Shown in pieces: positions 5,579 through 8,468 of a DNA stretch of 8,468 nucleotides. Source of the stretch: Caldifarciminota bacterium (lineage in GTDB: Bacteria > Hydrothermota > Tepidihabitantia > Tepidihabitantales > Tepidihabitantaceae). The first letter of the stretch is position 1. Each line of letters opens with the position of its first letter. Both the position numbers and the translations under genes were made by a program. The stretch spans positions 1 through 8,468 of the forward strand of contig DSBX01000107.1 of the NCBI GenBank assembly GCA_011049385.1, written 5' to 3'. Under the pieces are notes generated by a model that had not been told where the DNA came from, did not search any database, and was given only the letters and a program-made list of their open reading frames with translations.

Positions 5579-8251
5579 CTAGCGAGGTCGGCTGATGTCG
5601 TGACGTCGCAGGAGACGGTAGAACTGCGCCCGACTGAACCCGGCCCGCTCGGCCGCAGACTTGACGTTCCAGCCGCATTGCTCAAGGCAGTCGAGAAGCA
5701 TCGCCTTCTCCACTTCTGACTCAGCCCGCTGCCGAGCCTCCTGGCGAGCCTGCCGAACCGGACTACCGCCTGACGCACGTTCCAAGCTTCGCGGTCGAAT
5801 CCCGACCGGAAGCTCTTCGACGCTCAGGGCTGACTCCCGGCACAGGATGACAGCACGCTCTATGACATGCTGCAGTTCCCTGATATTGCCGGGCCAATCG
5901 TGGACCATCAGCGCGGCAAGCGTTTCCTCGCTGACATCCACCACGCGGCGTCCGAATTCCCGACTGCTGGCCCTGACGAAATGGCGCACGAGTTCGACCA
6001 GGTCTTCCCTCCGCTCGCGGAGCGGCGGGAGTACAATCTCCACAACGTTCAGGCGGTAGTAGAGGTCCGCGCGAAACCCCCCATCGCGTATCAGCCGACC
6101 GACATCCTGGTTCGTGGCAGCAACGACGCGGACATCCGCCTTGACGGTCCGATTGCCGCCGACCGGTTCGAACTCATTCTCCTGCAGTACCCGCAACAGC
6201 TTGGCCTGGAGACCGGGACTCATATCACCGATCTCATCCAGGAAGACCGTGCCACCGGATGCCAGCTCAAACTTGCCCTTGCGGGCCGCGACACCGGTGG
6301 CGGCGCCGCGTGCCACCCCAAAGAACTCTGCCTCCAGTAGACCCTCGGGCACCGCAGCGCAGTTGATGGCACAGAACGGCTTGGTTCGCCTCTTCGAGGA
6401 TTCGTGCAGAGCACGGGCAACAAGTTCCTTGCCGGTGCCACTCTCGCCCTGCACAAGCACGGGCACACCGGCATCCGCAACCTTTGCCACGATCTCAAGA
6501 TTCTTGAGCATGGCTTCATTGCGACCGACAACGCCAGTGTAGACTAGCCCTTCAAGGTCGGGCCGTTCGCGGCTCGTGCTTCGAGCATCAACAAGCCGGC
6601 CGACCGGCACCGCCAGCAACCGGGCAACCGCGTTCAAGACGACGGAGTACGCCGCGACTGCCTCACGGGTCAGACCGCTAAGCCGCAACACGATTCGCTC
6701 ACCGCCGTCGCATGCTATCGCAAGATCGTGATGCGGGCAGTCCTCGGCATCCTCCCCGGACTCGGTCCGGCCATCACTTGCCGAAACCAGCATCTTCCCG
6801 TCGCAGAGCAGTACCGCCCCAACACAGCCGAGTCCGGTATGAAGAAGCCGCAGGGCCTCTTTGACGAAAGCAGCCGGCTCGGGTTTGACGCGTTCAAGTC
6901 CCTGGATCCCCGCCAGCACCGCGCCTGCGCCCTGCTCCGGCCCCTCAAGAAGGAGCAACTGCCGATTAGCTTCCTCGGATTCCTCCACAACCGACAGCCG
7001 GCGGAACGTACCGACCGCCTGGCGTAGCAACGCCCGGGCGCGCACCGGTTCGCCGCAGGCCACTAGGAAACGCCCGAACTGAAGACAGACACGGGCTGCC
7101 TCGTAGCTTTCCGGTGTCTCGGCGAACTCGCCCAGCGCGCGTTCGAAACAGTCCCTCGCGGCTTCCTGGTCTCCTGTCTCGACGAAGAGCCGCCCCCGCA
7201 CCCTGATTGTCTCGGCCAACTCGCGACTGAGCCCGGACCGCGCAGCCGTTTCTGCGGCCCGCCCGAGGTACTCTTCGGCCTTCTCCAACTGCCCGGTCTC
7301 CAACGAGAGTTCAGCCCTCAGCCACAGCACCCGCACGAGCTCCTGTTTGTCTCCGAGTGCTCCAAGGACGTCGATAGCCCGTTCATAGCTTGCCATGGCG
7401 GCAGCGGTATCGCCTCTTGCCGCCATTGCTTGCCCCAGGTGAGTCAGAGCGATTCCCAGCATTGTCCGTTTGGGTACGCAACTACTCTCGGCCTCCACAA
7501 TGGATGCGAACAGTGCAACCGCCTGCTCAAGCCGCCGCCGTTTGATGAATAACTCGCCAAGATTGCAGGATGCCAGCATCCGCCAATCCTCGAACCCTTC
7601 CTGTTCGCAGATGGCAATGGCCCGGTAGAACTGCTCCGTAGCCTCCTCCCATCGGCCGAACTGCTCCAGCATCCAACCTACGTTGACACGACTCACAACC
7701 TCGCCGTCCCGCGAACCACGCTCGATGTCCACCGCCAGGCAGCGCTCATAGCAAGCCAGCGCCTGAGCCGGTCGGCCTTGGAGTCCCAACAGAATGGCCC
7801 GCTGATTCAGCGCCGCGAGTTCGCCTTCGACGTAACCGGACTCGAGACTGGCTTCCAGGCAGTGCTCATAGCATTCATTGGCGCGGACGTACTCGCCGCG
7901 GTCGTGATGCACGAGACCGGCCACGTGCAGTGCCGCCGCTTCCCAGCGGCGTTCGCCGCTGAGCCGCGCGGCTTCGACCGCACGTCCGGCCAGTCCATCA
8001 GCCTCATCAAGGTCTCCGGCCTGCCGACAGATGTTGGCCAATCGTGCCAGTGCCCGGGAAAGGAACGAATGGGCGCCGTGAGACTCGGCCGCTTCGCACA
8101 ACTCCTGCAGGAACACCCTGGCCGCATCCGCATCAACTCGGCACAGCTCGTCGCTCGCTCGGAGCGTCGCTTGCATTCTCTCATCAGCATCAGCAATGCT
8201 GTTGAGCTCCAGCCTGACGGCCGACAGGTCCACTACCGATTGCTCAGTCAT
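5579..8251 (-). CDS. TPR-GAF-like-AAA+-Fis enhancer-binding transcription activator (sigma-54 type)
   Basis: This 890-residue cytoplasmic regulator would bind enhancer DNA and use ATP to open sigma-54 promoters. Residues about 60-420 hold roughly nine TPR units of about 40 residues (for example 103-139 and 302-340), probably the sensing or protein-interaction region. There is no receiver domain. Residues about 440-550 look like a degenerate GAF domain. The AAA+ domain spans about 572-800: Walker A GESGTGKE (602-609), Walker B VFLDEIGD (669-676), sensor I Asn714, arginine fingers R727 and R733 (GFRADLYYR) and sensor II WPGNIREL (786-793). A Fis-type HTH occupies about 864-886 (AAERAGFSRAQFYRLL). 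The sigma-54 contact loop reads GAATGV (649-654) instead of GAFTGA. The start is uncertain: the ATG at 8251 has only AGGA two bases away. Met26 (codon top at 8176) is an alternative. The gene is followed on the same strand by the repeat cluster and the sigma-54 promoter. Confidence 0.95.
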   Translation of the reverse strand: MTEQSVVDLSAVRLELNSIADADERMQATLRASDELCRVDADAARVFLQELCEAAESHGAHSFLSRALARLANICRQAGDLDEADGLAGRAVEAARLSGERRWEAAALHVAGLVHHDRGEYVRANECYEHCLEASLESGYVEGELAALNQRAILLGLQGRPAQALACYERCLAVDIERGSRDGEVVSRVNVGWMLEQFGRWEEATEQFYRAIAICEQEGFEDWRMLASCNLGELFIKRRRLEQAVALFASIVEAESSCVPKRTMLGIALTHLGQAMAARGDTAAAMASYERAIDVLGALGDKQELVRVLWLRAELSLETGQLEKAEEYLGRAAETAARSGLSRELAETIRVRGRLFVETGDQEAARDCFERALGEFAETPESYEAARVCLQFGRFLVACGEPVRARALLRQAVGTFRRLSVVEESEEANRQLLLLEGPEQGAGAVLAGIQGLERVKPEPAAFVKEALRLLHTGLGCVGAVLLCDGKMLVSASDGRTESGEDAEDCPHHDLAIACDGGERIVLRLSGLTREAVAAYSVVLNAVARLLAVPVGRLVDARSTSRERPDLEGLVYTGVVGRNEAMLKNLEIVAKVADAGVPVLVQGESGTGKELVARALHESSKRRTKPFCAINCAAVPEGLLEAEFFGVARGAATGVAARKGKFELASGGTVFLDEIGDMSPGLQAKLLRVLQENEFEPVGGNRTVKADVRVVAATNQDVGRLIRDGGFRADLYYRLNVVEIVLPPLRERREDLVELVRHFVRASSREFGRRVVDVSEETLAALMVHDWPGNIRELQHVIERAVILCRESALSVEELPVGIRPRSLERASGGSPVRQARQEARQRAESEVEKAMLLDCLEQCGWNVKSAAERAGFSRAQFYRLLRRHDISRPR

Positions 8252-8263
8252 TATCCTGCGACC

Positions 8264-8291
8264 AGAATACCGGGCACCCGGAATATGTCAA
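8264..8291 (-). promoter_or_regulatory. Sigma-70-type promoter of the activator gene
   Basis: On the minus strand TTGACA (8291-8286, perfect) and TATTCT (8269-8264, 4 of 6) are 16 bases apart. The predicted start near 8257 is only about six bases from the ATG at 8251, so the message would be almost leaderless if that start codon is used. The activator would then be made by the housekeeping polymerase. Confidence 0.55.
8270..8281. promoter_or_regulatory. Dyad inside the promoter spacer (possible operator)
   Basis: CCGGG and CCCGG flank a 2-base centre, a 12-base dyad filling most of the 16-base spacer between the -35 and -10 elements. A repressor or MerR-like regulator could bind here, but short GC dyads are common in DNA of this composition. 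Confidence 0.3.
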
Positions 8292-8383
8292 CGCGGCGCA
8301 GAAAACCCACAGCATGCGCGACGGCCCGAACCGCCGGGACAGCCTGTGTCAAACCACAGCGAAAACGTCATAGCCCGTCCGTC

Positions 8384-8413
8384 GGGGTTTGGGCCTTGGT
8401 TTGGGTTTCGGAG
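8384..8413 (+). other. G-rich tract with quadruplex potential
   Basis: Runs of GGGG, GGG, GG, GGG, GG and GG are separated by short T-rich linkers (TTT, CCTT, TTT, TTTC). That is enough for a two-tetrad G-quadruplex on the plus strand. It lies about 100 bases upstream of the activator promoter, in sequence with no supported gene. Confidence 0.35.
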
Positions 8414-8468
8414 GTAGTTTGCGGGTTCCGATTTCTCTGCCTCGGGGTCGGAAGACACGTACTGAGCC

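Noticed and set aside
5123..5719. A 198-codon plus-strand frame over the small gene and regulatory region
   Set aside because: It is antisense to the small membrane gene and to the end of the activator and crosses the sigma-54 promoter and repeats. Its composition is not protein-like.
1..8468. tRNA, rRNA, CRISPR array, insertion sequence or integrase signals
   Set aside because: I saw no cloverleaf ending in CCA, no regularly spaced repeats, no transposase or integrase motifs and no terminal inverted repeats.

Overview
The window is GC-rich, with long open frames on both strands, and looks bacterial. Two secreted proteins end in FlgD/Por-type C-terminal sorting-like modules. The larger one also carries a domain that I associate from memory with WOR-3-like and related FCB-group candidate phyla. 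That placement is an inference from protein style only; there is no rRNA or other marker gene here.

Left part (1-1689, plus strand): the 3' portion of a secreted multidomain protein whose 5' end lies outside the window. It reads as a beta-sandwich end, an Ig/CARDB-like domain, a probable beta-propeller and a C-terminal sorting-like domain. A 198-base gap follows. It holds a good sigma-70-type promoter (1736-1764) and a structured leader of about 120 nt. Next is a complete 941-residue subtilisin-family (S8) secreted protease (1888-4713) with an intact catalytic triad, an I9-like propeptide, an EF-hand-like calcium loop and a C-terminal sorting-like domain. A perfect 28-base palindrome just after its stop is its terminator.

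Centre (4764-5578): a sparse stretch. A possible decayed C-terminal sorting domain lies on the minus strand near 4802-4957. A 72-residue single-pass membrane protein gene (5098-5316, minus) follows. Upstream of that small gene are an exact GG-N10-GC sigma-54 promoter (5360-5375) and, about 100 bases further upstream, a cluster of TGTCTCAC / GTGAGACA repeats (5451-5478, plus a variant at 5543-5550) placed as a bacterial enhancer would be.

Right part (5579-8251, minus): a complete 890-residue enhancer-binding-type transcription activator with nine or so TPR units, a degenerate GAF-like domain, a sigma-54-type AAA+ domain and a Fis-type HTH. It is encoded directly upstream of, and in the same direction as, the enhancer, the sigma-54 promoter and the small membrane gene. 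The simplest reading is a compact module in which a TPR-sensing activator drives a tiny membrane protein. The AAA+ domain reads GAATGV in place of the canonical GAFTGA sigma-54 contact loop, which is unexpected next to such a good sigma-54 promoter. The activator has its own sigma-70-like promoter (8264-8291), which appears to give an almost leaderless message. The last 180 bases hold only a G-rich tract and no gene that I can support.
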